A stretch of DNA of 64,000 bases from Comamonas sp. lk (GTDB taxonomy: Bacteria; Pseudomonadota; Gammaproteobacteria; Burkholderiales; Burkholderiaceae_C), in contig CAMELV010000008.1 of NCBI GenBank assembly GCA_945925985.1, positions 1 through 64,000 on the forward strand, written 5' to 3'. Position 1 is the stretch's first letter. Each line of letters begins with the position of its first letter. The notes under the pieces were generated by a model that saw only the letters and a list, made by a program, of their open reading frames with translations, ran no database searches and had not been told where the DNA came from. Positions 34,867-42,383 of the stretch are shown piece by piece. The translations under genes were made by a program, and so were the position numbers.

Positions 34867-34882
34867 GTTATAATAACCACCA
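34867..34882 (+). promoter_or_regulatory. hicA promoter with palindromic -10 (candidate HicB operator)
   Basis: The palindrome GGTTATAATAACC (34867-34879) contains a perfect TATAAT (34869-34874). The likely start of transcription, 6-8 bases on, coincides with the ATG of hicA at 34882. The mRNA would then have essentially no 5' leader. The palindrome over the -10 would let a dimeric repressor block polymerase. Confidence 0.55.
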
Positions 34883-35067
34883 TGCGCAGTGCAGAGATCA
34901 TCAAAATGTTAGAGGCAGAGGGTTGGCTGCTTCGTGGGGTGCGGGGCAGTCACCATGTTTTCAGTCACCCGCAGCGCGGTGGTCACATCAGCGTGCCGCA
35001 TCCCAAAATGGATTTGGGCATCGGCTTGGTGCATAAATTGTTGAAACAGGCTGGTTTGAAAGGTTAA
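34882..35067 (+). CDS. hicA: HicA-family mRNA interferase toxin
   Basis: 61 aa. Double-stranded-RNA-binding-fold toxin with the active His in RGSHHVFSHP and closing pattern HKLLKQAGLKG. Typical HicA length. The start chosen is the ATG at 34882 (MRSAEIIKML), since the longer frame begins in the promoter. It is followed by hicB after 3 bp. Confidence 0.92.
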   Translation: MRSAEIIKMLEAEGWLLRGVRGSHHVFSHPQRGGHISVPHPKMDLGIGLVHKLLKQAGLKG

Positions 35068-35070
35068 ACC

Positions 35071-35466
35071 ATGAAATTTTTAATTGCGATTGAGCCTGGA
35101 ACTGGCACCACGGCCTATGGCGTGGTGGTGCCGGACCTGCCTGGCTGCTTTTCCGCCGGTGACACGCTGGAAGAGGCGTTTGACAATGCGCGGGAAGCGA
35201 TAGACGCCCATTGCGAATTTTTGGCTGAAGATGGGCGGGATGTGCCCTTGCCCGCGGCCATGGCGGCCCACCAATCTAACCCCGACTATGCCGGCTGGGT
35301 GTGGGCCATGGTGGACGTGGCCGTGGAGAGTTATTGGGGGCCGGCCGAGAAGGTCAACATCACGCTGCCGGGTCGCACTTTGCGCCGCATCGACGAGTAT
35401 GCCCGTGCGCACGGGCAAACGCGCAGCGGTTTTTTGGCAGAGGCGGCTCGGCAAGCCATGCGCTGA
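35071..35466 (+). CDS. hicB: HicB-family antitoxin
   Basis: 131 aa. The N-terminal partial RNase-H-like domain (YGVVVPDLPGCFSAGDTLEEA) binds HicA. The C-terminus (VNITLPGRTLRRIDEYARAHG) is a ribbon-helix-helix DNA-binding domain that would bind the palindrome in front of hicA. It is complete and adjacent to hicA. Confidence 0.93.
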   Translation: MKFLIAIEPGTGTTAYGVVVPDLPGCFSAGDTLEEAFDNAREAIDAHCEFLAEDGRDVPLPAAMAAHQSNPDYAGWVWAMVDVAVESYWGPAEKVNITLPGRTLRRIDEYARAHGQTRSGFLAEAARQAMR

Positions 35467-35502
35467 GCCTGAGCACTGTTTTTTTATAAAAGGTCAATAG
35501 TC

Positions 35503-35952
35503 ATGGAATGCACAGTCAACTGGACAGGCGGCCTGGGTACGCGCTCAGGCATGGGTTTTGTCGCCGAAACCGGCAGCGGCCACACCCTCATGATGGACGG
35601 TGCCGCCGACGCCGCCAAGCCCGAGCTCGGCGGCCAGAACCTGGCGCCGCGCCCGTTGGAGCTGCTGCTGGCCGGCGCCGGCGGCTGTACGGCTTATGAC
35701 GTGGTGCTGATCCTCAAACGCGGCCGCCACGCTGTGTCCGGTTGCACCGTCAAGCTCACCGCTGAGCGCGCCGACGCCGACCCCAGGGTGTTCACCCGCA
35801 TCAACATGCACTTCACCGTCACTGGCAAAGCCGTGCCGGCTACCGCCGTGGAACGCGCCATCGCCATGAGCCACGACAAAGACTGCTCAGCCAGCATCAT
35901 GCTGGGCAAAACGGCGCAGATCAGCACCAGCTTTGAGGTGCTGGAGGTCTGA
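35503..35952 (+). CDS. OsmC-family peroxiredoxin-like protein
   Basis: 149 aa. The two reactive cysteines of OsmC are present: GAGGCTAYDVV (about residue 64) and HDKDCSASIML (about 127). The family reduces organic hydroperoxides; this short form is the YhfA-like branch, whose substrates are less clear. No signal peptide. It stands between hicB and the MazEF-type module, 36 bp after hicB. The gap contains a run TTTTTTTATAAAAGG. Confidence 0.92.
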   Translation: MECTVNWTGGLGTRSGMGFVAETGSGHTLMMDGAADAAKPELGGQNLAPRPLELLLAGAGGCTAYDVVLILKRGRHAVSGCTVKLTAERADADPRVFTRINMHFTVTGKAVPATAVERAIAMSHDKDCSASIMLGKTAQISTSFEVLEV

Positions 35953-35972
35953 ACCCAATCGCGCGGCATTGT

Positions 35973-35978
35973 TATAAT
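35973..35978 (+). promoter_or_regulatory. Candidate promoter (-10) for mazE
   Basis: TATAAT at 35973-35978 with a second AT-rich stretch GTTATTATTTT following, then the ribosome site AGGAG before ATG 36006. No convincing -35 is visible, consistent with a regulated antitoxin promoter. Confidence 0.4.
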
Positions 35979-36005
35979 TTTGTTATTATTTTCAGGAGCG
36001 CCATC

Positions 36006-36269
36006 ATGCTGACTACCATGCGCCGAATCGGCAACTCCCGCGGTGTCTTGATCCCGGCGGCTTTTCTGGCGACTTGCCAGATTGAGGATCAGGTGGACAT
36101 GCAACTGCAAGACGGACATATTGTCATCAAGCCGGTGCGGCGCCGACTGCGTGAAGGCTGGTTTGCGGACACGGGTGGCGCGTCACCAGCCGCTTTGGCT
36201 CAGGAGCAGGCCGATGTGCAGGATTGGCTGGCCATCCCCGGCGAGGACGACAGTGAGTGGGTGTGGTGA
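36006..36269 (+). CDS. mazE: MazE-like antitoxin (SpoVT/AbrB fold)
   Basis: 87 aa. The AbrB-like start MRRIGNSRGVLIPAAFL is a swapped-hairpin DNA-binding domain, and the acidic C-terminus (WLAIPGEDDSEWVW) fits toxin binding. The ribosome site AGGAG is five bases before the ATG. The stop overlaps the GTG start of the MazF gene, so they are coupled. It is a different type from the second MazE-like gene at 46584. Confidence 0.9.
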   Translation: MLTTMRRIGNSRGVLIPAAFLATCQIEDQVDMQLQDGHIVIKPVRRRLREGWFADTGGASPAALAQEQADVQDWLAIPGEDDSEWVW

Positions 36270-36583
36270 GCCGAGTGATTGCCCGTGGCGATGTGTATTG
36301 GGTCAATCTTGATCCGGTCATCGGCAGCGAGATCCAGAAAACCCGCCCGGCACTGGTCGTCTCACCTGATGATCTGAATCAGGCCTTGCCAAGGGTCATC
36401 ATTGCGCCTCTGACCAGCGCCGGCCGCCCCTTGGGATGCCGCCCAGAGGTGACTTTTCAGGCTAAAAGCGCGCGGATCCTGCTCGACCAACTGCGCTGCG
36501 TTGACAAAATCCGGCTGGGCAAAAAAATGGGAAGAATCGATGTCAAGGCTTGGCACGGTGTGCTGATGGAAATGCTGGCTTGA
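36266..36583 (+). CDS. mazF: MazF/PemK-family endoribonuclease toxin
   Basis: 105 aa from the GTG at 36266 (SRVIARGDVYWVNLDP). The typical MazF pattern is GDVYWVNLDPVIGSEIQKTRPALVVS, then VIIAPLTS and DQLRCVDKIRL. Cleaves mRNA at short sites. A GTG nine bases further upstream is an alternative start. The gene overlaps mazE by four bases. A REP-like palindrome follows at 36623. Confidence 0.92.
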   Translation: MSRVIARGDVYWVNLDPVIGSEIQKTRPALVVSPDDLNQALPRVIIAPLTSAGRPLGCRPEVTFQAKSARILLDQLRCVDKIRLGKKMGRIDVKAWHGVLMEMLA

Positions 36584-36622
36584 CGTGGTAACCCGGCCAG
36601 ACTGGCTTCAAGGCCGCCCGAA

Positions 36623-36659
36623 CATTCCCGCCGTTCCCGGCCTCGACCGGGAATCCATG
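36623..36659. repeat. REP-like palindrome (CATTCCCG type)
   Basis: CATTCCCGCCG...GACCGGGAATCCATG, a variant of the repeats at 31601 and 37361, lying between mazF and the coq7 3' end. Confidence 0.6.
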
Positions 36660-36678
36660 CCCGCGGCAAGTGCCAGGC

Positions 36679-37296
36679 TTAAATTCGCTGCGCCACCGTG
36701 GTCATTACCTTGGCGGCTGCGGTCATCAGGGCTTTGACGGGTGCCGGCAAGGCCAACGCCCCGGCCTGGCGGGCCTCCAGCGCATGGCGGGCCTCGTCAT
36801 CTTTCATTTGCGCCACGATGGCGCGTGAAGCATGGTCGCCCACGGGCAGGCGGCTCAGGTGGCTCTGCAGGTGCGCCTCCACCTGGGTTTCGGTCTCCAC
36901 CACAAAGCCCAGGCTGACCCGGTCACCCAGCCGCCCGGCCAGCAGCCCTAAGCCAAAGGCGCCGGCGTACCACAGCGGGTTGAGCAGCGAGGGCCGCGCG
37001 CCCAGTTCGTCCAGGCGCTGGCTGGTCCAGGCCAGATGGTCGGTCTCCTCGGCGCTGGCCTGCATGAAATGGGCGCGTAGCGCTTCGTTTTTGGTGGCAA
37101 AAGCCTGCGCCGTGTAGAGGGCCTGGGCGCACACTTCGCCCACATGGTTGACCCTCATCAGCGCCCCGGCCTCGGCCTTTTCAGCGGCTGAGAGCTCGGT
37201 GCCCTGGTCCGGCAGCGTTGGGCAGGCGCGTGCTGCACGCGGTTTGGCAAACAGGGTGCGCAGGGCTGCGTCGGCGGTGATCAGGTATTTGTCCAT
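36679..37296 (-). CDS. coq7: 2-polyprenyl-3-methyl-6-methoxy-1,4-benzoquinone monooxygenase
   Basis: 205 aa. Di-iron hydroxylase for ubiquinone synthesis. The carboxylate-His bundle motifs are all present: [32 protein letters not shown] and [10 protein letters not shown]. Membrane-associated helices lie in [21 protein letters not shown]. Start [16 protein letters not shown]. It stands alone, flanked by REP-like sequences. Confidence 0.95.
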   Translation of the reverse strand: MDKYLITADAALRTLFAKPRAARACPTLPDQGTELSAAEKAEAGALMRVNHVGEVCAQALYTAQAFATKNEALRAHFMQASAEETDHLAWTSQRLDELGARPSLLNPLWYAGAFGLGLLAGRLGDRVSLGFVVETETQVEAHLQSHLSRLPVGDHASRAIVAQMKDDEARHALEARQAGALALPAPVKALMTAAAKVMTTVAQRI

Positions 37297-37360
37297 GCCA
37301 ACGATTCTAGGTCGGCGTCCAGTTTCAAAGCGCGCACTAGGCCAGCCATCTCGCCCAGAT

Positions 37361-37387
37361 CGTCATCCCCGCGAAAGCGGGGATCCA
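37361..37387. repeat. REP-like palindrome (CGTCATCCCCGCG type)
   Basis: The palindrome CGTCATCCCCGCG / CGGGGATCCA lies in the 299-bp gap between coq7 and the porin gene. That gap otherwise holds a possible short hairpin GGGCTT...AAGCCC near 37471 and a run of AT-rich sequence suited to a promoter. Confidence 0.7.
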
Positions 37388-37595
37388 CAATTCGCCGGGG
37401 CCAAAAAGGCTTTAGAAAACGATTTTGTTGTCAGCTTGCAACAAAAACCACCCATTTCTCGACGAACAAAGGGCTTTTCTTTGCCAAGCCCCTGTCTCTC
37501 TGTTTGAATACATCTAACTTCCTCAAATGGGGGGTTGGCCGGGGAACCAAGTGTTGGTTTCCTGAGCCCTTAGTTCAACCTTGGAGAAATTTGAA

Positions 37596-38657
37596 ATGAA
37601 AAAAACTCTCATCGCAATGGCCGTGATGGCTGTCGCTGGCGCTGCTTCCGCCCAAGTAACCCTGTACGGCACGGTTGATGCCGGCCTGGCTTACGAAGAC
37701 GTCGCTGGCGTGACCAAAACCAAAATGAACTCCGGCGTCATGAACGGCAGCCGTTGGGGCGTCCGTGGTACTGAAGATCTGGGCGGCGGTCTGACAGCTC
37801 GCTTCCAGTTGGAAAACGGCTTCGGCATCGACAACGGAGCTGGCGGTCAAGGCCTGGCAACCCCGACAGTCGGCGGCGGTGTGGTCGTTGGTGACACGTC
37901 AGTTGCCCGTATGTTTGGCCGTCAAGCCCTTGTTGGCGTTTCGGGTTCCTTCGGTTCCGTGACCTTTGGCCGTCAGTACACGCCTGGCGACATCGCCGTT
38001 GGTATTGATGCAGCTGGCGCGCAAGGTGTTGGCGGTGGCGGTGCCATGTACACCGTGTTTACCTCCAACTTCAACAACGTTGACGGCTTCGGCGCAGCTC
38101 GCGCTGACAACTCGATCAACTACAGCCTGCCTGCAATGGGCGGTGTGACTGGCAACCTGATGGTTGGCTTGGACGAGTCTGACGTTGCTGGTACCAAAAC
38201 CAACTTCGTGGGCAACAAGTTCATGGGCCTGAATGTTGGCTACGCTGCCGGCGCGATCGCTGCTAACGTGGCCTGGGAAACCCAGACCAAGACCAACGCT
38301 GCCAAGTCGGACACCGGCTGGCTCGCTGGTGTGAACTATGACCTCGGCGCTGCCAAGGTTGGTATTGTGTTCGCTGGCGGTACTAGCACGACAGACACTT
38401 CTGACAATGGTTGGAGCATTGGCTTGACAGCGCCTATGGGCGCCGTTCGCATTCAAGCTTCTTATGCACGTGAAACCTCCAAAGCCTCCGGCGCAACCGC
38501 TGAAGCGGTGACAACCGGCTGGGGTGGTAACGTGTGGTATGACTTGAGCAAGCGCAGCAGCGTGTATGTTGGTTACCTGAACAAGGAAGACCAGACTGCA
38601 GCTGGCGTGACTACCAAGCAAACGCACCTGGCTTCTGGCCTGCGTCACACATTCTGA
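37596..38657 (+). CDS. Outer-membrane porin (Omp32-like, OmpC-type family)
   Basis: 353 aa from the ATG at 37596 (MKKTLIAMAVMAVAGAASA signal peptide, mature QVTLYGTVDAG). The ribosome site GGAGAAA lies seven bases upstream; the longer frame begins at a TTG within that site and is not credible. Many alternating beta-strand segments and a closing HTF (C-terminal Phe) are typical of trimeric 16-stranded Gram-negative porins. A strong terminator follows at 38701, so it is monocistronic. Confidence 0.95.
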   Translation: MKKTLIAMAVMAVAGAASAQVTLYGTVDAGLAYEDVAGVTKTKMNSGVMNGSRWGVRGTEDLGGGLTARFQLENGFGIDNGAGGQGLATPTVGGGVVVGDTSVARMFGRQALVGVSGSFGSVTFGRQYTPGDIAVGIDAAGAQGVGGGGAMYTVFTSNFNNVDGFGAARADNSINYSLPAMGGVTGNLMVGLDESDVAGTKTNFVGNKFMGLNVGYAAGAIAANVAWETQTKTNAAKSDTGWLAGVNYDLGAAKVGIVFAGGTSTTDTSDNGWSIGLTAPMGAVRIQASYARETSKASGATAEAVTTGWGGNVWYDLSKRSSVYVGYLNKEDQTAAGVTTKQTHLASGLRHTF

Positions 38658-38700
38658 TTCCCTTGCTGGCTTGATGCCAGTGTGAGAGTTTGAATCTACT

Positions 38701-38739
38701 GAAACCCTGCCCTGGCAACATGGCAGGGTTTCTTTTTTT
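38701..38739 (+). terminator. Terminator of the porin gene
   Basis: An 11-bp stem (GAAACCCTGCC / GGCAGGGTTTC) followed by TTTTTTT. Confidence 0.9.
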
Positions 38740-38742
38740 GAA

Positions 38743-39480
38743 TTGAGGGAGCGCCCCATCAAACGCTTGATCTTTCGTTGCGCACTGCTCTGCAGTGCTG
38801 TTGGACTGGCTTTTTTGCTGACAGGTTGTGCGGCTTTGTCCCAGCTGGACCAGGCTGTGGCGGGCCAATCTTTGGTACCGTGGCAGCACCAGCACTTCCC
38901 GGGCAAACGTGCCAGTGAGTACCAATCCGTTCGGCATGAAGGCCGCGCTGCGGTGCTGGCCCGCGCTGAATCAGCTGCCAGCATGTTGCGCCAGACGCTA
39001 ACCGTGCCCTCCGCTGAGTTGAGTCAGCTTCAATTTTCTTGGCAAGTGCCTGCGCTGATCGCCCACGCCGACATGGCCCTGCGTGACGCCGACGACTCGC
39101 CGGTAAGGCTGGTGATGGTGTTTGACGGCGATCGCAACAAATTTTCCATGAAGAATGCCATGTTGTCAGAATTGGCTCAGACGATGACGGGCGAGCCCAT
39201 GCCTTACGCCACATTGATGTATGTGTGGTGCAACACCCGCGCACCAGGCACTGTCATCATCAACCCGCGCACTGACCGCATCCGCAAGCTGGTGGTGGAG
39301 TCGGGGACTGGTGGGCTAAACCAATGGCGGGACTATCAGCGCGACATTGCGGCTGATTTTGAGCAAGCCTTTGGCGAACCGCCCGGCGCGTTGCTCGGGG
39401 TAGGCCTGATGACCGATACCGACAACACCCGCTCGAACGCCCATGCCTGGTATGGCCCAGTGACCTTGACCAAGCGCTGA
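38743..39480 (+). CDS. DUF3047 lipoprotein
   Basis: About 240 aa. A bacterial lipoprotein signal ends in the lipobox LLTGC. The mature part has the DUF3047 pattern (FSWQVPALIAHAD, DDSPVRLVMVFDGDRNKFSMKN, MPYATLMYVW). The start is uncertain. The frame opens at a TTG in the tail of the porin terminator, which has no ribosome site. A GAGGGAG site lies six bases before an ATC codon (38758), which would begin the natural-looking KRLIFRCALL signal, and a TTG lies at 38767. Function of DUF3047 is unknown. Confidence 0.8.
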   Translation: MRERPIKRLIFRCALLCSAVGLAFLLTGCAALSQLDQAVAGQSLVPWQHQHFPGKRASEYQSVRHEGRAAVLARAESAASMLRQTLTVPSAELSQLQFSWQVPALIAHADMALRDADDSPVRLVMVFDGDRNKFSMKNAMLSELAQTMTGEPMPYATLMYVWCNTRAPGTVIINPRTDRIRKLVVESGTGGLNQWRDYQRDIAADFEQAFGEPPGALLGVGLMTDTDNTRSNAHAWYGPVTLTKR

Positions 39481-39491
39481 GCAGCGCGCTG

Positions 39492-39911
39492 TCACTGGCT
39501 GGCTGTTTTCTGGTAGGGCACCAGCAGTTGGTTTTTGGACAGCATGGGGAAATGTTTTGCATTCAGGGTCAATAAAACACGCCTAGTCGTCAACGCTGTC
39601 GCCGCGATGAGCGCATCATTCAAGCCCGCGCCATGGGAGCGCCCCCAGTCGCGTCGCAGTAATCCACCCTGAGCTGCGATGCCTCCGGTTAAATCAATCT
39701 GCAAAAAGGTGTCCAGCAGCAGCGCCAGCGCCTTGCGTTCAGCGCCCTCACGCACGCCCACATGCAATTCTGCAATGGACACCGCGCTGACGGCGCAGTC
39801 CGCTGGTAACTGGGCAAACAAGACTCTTGCTGGCGGGTACCCGCGCAGGTAATCGATGAGGACATCAGTGTCCAGCAAGCAGGGGTCTTGGGTGGACTGG
39901 ATGGTGCTCAA
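39492..39911 (-). CDS. vapC: VapC-type PIN-domain ribonuclease toxin
   Basis: 139 aa from TTG 39911, which gives a usual VapC length with N-terminus STIQSTQDPCLLDTDVLIDYLRG. The longer frame to 40019 would run through the antitoxin gene. PIN acidic residues are visible: D in LLDTDVLID, E in AVSIAELHVGV, and D in GLNDALIAATAL. Mg-dependent RNA cleavage, most likely of tRNA or rRNA sites. It lies 45 bp downstream of the antitoxin. The start codon is the least certain part. Confidence 0.85.
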   Translation of the reverse strand: MSTIQSTQDPCLLDTDVLIDYLRGYPPARVLFAQLPADCAVSAVSIAELHVGVREGAERKALALLLDTFLQIDLTGGIAAQGGLLRRDWGRSHGAGLNDALIAATALTTRRVLLTLNAKHFPMLSKNQLLVPYQKTASQ

Positions 39912-39955
39912 GATGGCAGTCTTGCTAAGGATGGCAGGCTGGGCTGCGTCAAGGC

Positions 39956-40189
39956 TTAAAAATGACGTTCTTCGTTGCGCAGGTCTGGCAGACTGGGGCC
40001 TGGGCCTTCTGGCAGCCATGCCCCAAAAGCCTGTTCGCGCAGCGCTTGTTTGTCCAGAGGTTCTTGCCGGGCCAGATAATCGTCAAGTGCCTCGCGCACC
40101 AAGGCGCTGTGTGTGGTGCCTCGCGCGCGCGCAAAGGCGGCGAGTTGGCCGAGGTGAATCTCAGACAGATAAATTTGCGAGCGTTGCAT
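39956..40189 (-). CDS. vapB: Ribbon-helix-helix antitoxin (VapB-type partner)
   Basis: 77 aa. The N-terminal beta strand SQIYLSEIHLGQLAAFARARG and following helices fit a ribbon-helix-helix repressor; the C-terminal part (GPSLPDLRNEERHF) would cover the toxin. It lies upstream of the PIN gene in the same direction, the usual order. Two direct repeats lie 16-39 bp upstream of its start (40205-40228). Confidence 0.85.
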   Translation of the reverse strand: MQRSQIYLSEIHLGQLAAFARARGTTHSALVREALDDYLARQEPLDKQALREQAFGAWLPEGPGPSLPDLRNEERHF

Positions 40190-40204
40190 AATGGCGTGAC
40201 TAGA

Positions 40205-40228
40205 CTGGTGTATGTTGCTGGTGTATGT
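40205..40228 (-). promoter_or_regulatory. Direct-repeat operator candidate upstream of the VapB-type gene
   Basis: Two perfect 11-bp copies of CTGGTGTATGT (40205-40215 and 40218-40228) have a 13-bp pitch, which suits two ribbon-helix-helix dimers on neighbouring faces of the helix. The candidate -10 on the minus strand (CATTAT) lies between them and the gene. Confidence 0.5.
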
Positions 40229-40305
40229 GTGATTATCCTGGTTCGTTAGGTGCTGTCAAGTCTGTGTGAGCACCGCCGGCGGGCCGCTACTCTCGGAGAT
40301 TTTTG

Positions 40306-41538
40306 ATGCTGACATCCCGACTCAAAGTCCATGGCCGCGCGTTTGCCCACATTGCCGCCTTCCATCCCGAGATCACCGCGCTGCGGCGCGAGTTGCACGC
40401 GCACCCGGAGCTTGGCTTTGAGGAGCATTACACGGCGGCACGAGTGCAGCAGGCGCTGCAACTGTGCGGCGTGGATGAAATTCACAGCGGCATCGGCCAG
40501 ACCGGCGTGGTGGGTGTGATTCACGGCCGTAGCAACAACAGCGGCCGCATGATCGGGCTGCGCGCCGACATGGACGCACTGCCCATGACTGAGCACAACG
40601 ACTTTGCCTGGAAATCAACCACCTCTGGCCGCATGCATGGCTGTGGCCACGACGGGCACACCGCCATGCTGGTGGGCGCTGCGCGCTACTTGTCCGAAAC
40701 CCGGCAGTTTGACGGCACCGCCGTGCTGATTTTTCAGCCAGGTGAAGAGGGCTACGCTGGCGCGCGCGCCATGATCCAGGACGGGCTGTTTGAGCGTTTT
40801 CCGGTGGACGCGGTGTACGGCATGCACAACTGGCCGGCGATGCGGCCCGGCACCGTGGGCATCAACCCCGGGCCGATGATGGCGGCGGCCGACCGCGTCA
40901 CGATTGAGATCACCGGCAAGGGTGGGCATGGCGCCCATCCCTACACCACGGTGGACCCGGTGCTGGTGGCGGCGCACATCATCACGGCGGTGCAAAGCAT
41001 TGTGTCGCGCAACGTCAAAGCCATGGACAACGCGGTGATCAGCCTGTGCGCCATGCATGCGGGTGACCCTGCAGCCATGAGCGTGATCCCCGGCAGCGCA
41101 ACCCTGGTCGGCACGGTGCGCAGCTTCAGCCCGGTGGTCCAGGCCCTGCTGGAAAAACGCCTGACGGAGCTGTGCCAGTCTGTAGCCATAGGATTTGGTG
41201 CCACTGCCGTGGTGACTTACGAGCGCAGCTACCCAGCCACCATCAACAGCCCAGCGGAAGCGGAGTTTGCCGCTGATGTTGCGCAAGGGCTGGTGGGGCG
41301 CGAGCACGTGGTGCGCGACCTGGAGCCCAGCATGGGCGCTGAAGACTTCTCTTTCATGCTGCAGGTCAAACCCGGTGCCTACATGCGGCTCGGGCAGGGC
41401 GAAGAGAACGGCGTAGGCAGCTGCTTTTTGCACAATAGCCGCTACGATTTCAATGACGATGTGCTGCCACTGGGCGCCGCGCTACACGCCAGCTTGGTGG
41501 AGCAGGGCATGCCGCTGGCGGCCGGTCCTCAGGTGTAG
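40306..41538 (+). CDS. M20-family amidohydrolase (hippurate hydrolase/aminoacylase type)
   Basis: 410 aa from ATG 40306 with the ribosome site CGGAG eight bases upstream. Metal-ligand motifs are visible: GLRADMDALP, MHGCGHDGHTAML, QPGEEGYAGA, YGMHNWP, and SMGAEDFSFML near the C-terminus. It cleaves N-acyl amino acids or similar amides. The 3' end overlaps the convergent hexR gene by 10 bp. The specific substrate is unknown. Confidence 0.93.
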   Translation: MLTSRLKVHGRAFAHIAAFHPEITALRRELHAHPELGFEEHYTAARVQQALQLCGVDEIHSGIGQTGVVGVIHGRSNNSGRMIGLRADMDALPMTEHNDFAWKSTTSGRMHGCGHDGHTAMLVGAARYLSETRQFDGTAVLIFQPGEEGYAGARAMIQDGLFERFPVDAVYGMHNWPAMRPGTVGINPGPMMAAADRVTIEITGKGGHGAHPYTTVDPVLVAAHIITAVQSIVSRNVKAMDNAVISLCAMHAGDPAAMSVIPGSATLVGTVRSFSPVVQALLEKRLTELCQSVAIGFGATAVVTYERSYPATINSPAEAEFAADVAQGLVGREHVVRDLEPSMGAEDFSFMLQVKPGAYMRLGQGEENGVGSCFLHNSRYDFNDDVLPLGAALHASLVEQGMPLAAGPQV

Positions 41539-42377
41539 CGCTTGCTGCGCAGGTTGTTCTTCATCTCGCGCAACAGGGGCTGCAGGGTCTCACCGCCGAT
41601 GCGCAGTGCTACGCAGGTGGCCAAAATATCAATCACCATCAGGTGCAGCAGGCGCGACACCATGGGGCTGTAGCGGTCAAAGCCTTCCGGGTGGTCGGCT
41701 GCCAGGTGGATGTGACCGGCGCTGGCCAAGGGTGAGCCGCTGGCGGTGATGACGATGGTGGTGGCGCCGTTTTTGCGCGCAATGTCACAGGCGTCCATCA
41801 GGTCACGGGTGCGGCCCGAGTTGGAGATCACCACCACACAATCGCCCGGGCCCAGCACCGAGGCGCTCATCACCTGCATGTGGCCGTCGCTGTAAGCAAT
41901 GGTGTGCATGCCGAGCCGGAAAAACTTGTGTTGGGCGTCCTGCGCCACCACACCGGAGTTACCCACGCCAAAAAATTCGATGCGTTTACCGGCGCGGTAG
42001 GCGGCTACCAGGGCGTTGACCGCACGCTCAATCGCGGCGCTGCTGGCGTCGTTGCGGTACTTCAAAAAAGCGGCTACGGTGTTGTCGATCACCTTGACCA
42101 TGATGTCGTTAGTTTTGTCGTCGGCGTCCACGCTGCGGTGGATGAAGGGCACGCCCTCGCTCACGCTGCCTGCCAGTTTGAGCTTGAAGTCTGACAGGCC
42201 GTCATAGCCAACGCTGCGGCAAAAGCGCACAACGGTGGGCTTGCTCACATGGGCCCGGTCGGCCAATTCGCTCACAGGTAGCTTGGCAAACGCCCGCGGG
42301 TCGCTCAGTACCAGCCTGCCCACGCGCTGCTCGGCCGGCGCCAGCGAGGGCAGTGAGGCTTTGATGCGGTCAAGCAT
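41529..42377 (-). CDS. hexR: HexR-type (RpiR-family) transcriptional regulator
   Basis: 282 aa. An N-terminal HTH (LADRAHVSKPTVVRFCRSVGYDG) and a C-terminal SIS phosphosugar-binding domain (EFFGVGNSGVVAQDAQ ... VVVISNSGRTRDL). HexR senses KDPG and represses zwf and Entner-Doudoroff genes. It lies 6 bp below zwf, transcribed in the same direction. The candidate target site lies between zwf and tal. Confidence 0.93.
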   Translation of the reverse strand: MLDRIKASLPSLAPAEQRVGRLVLSDPRAFAKLPVSELADRAHVSKPTVVRFCRSVGYDGLSDFKLKLAGSVSEGVPFIHRSVDADDKTNDIMVKVIDNTVAAFLKYRNDASSAAIERAVNALVAAYRAGKRIEFFGVGNSGVVAQDAQHKFFRLGMHTIAYSDGHMQVMSASVLGPGDCVVVISNSGRTRDLMDACDIARKNGATTIVITASGSPLASAGHIHLAADHPEGFDRYSPMVSRLLHLMVIDILATCVALRIGGETLQPLLREMKNNLRSKRYT

Positions 42378-42383
42378 GGACGC

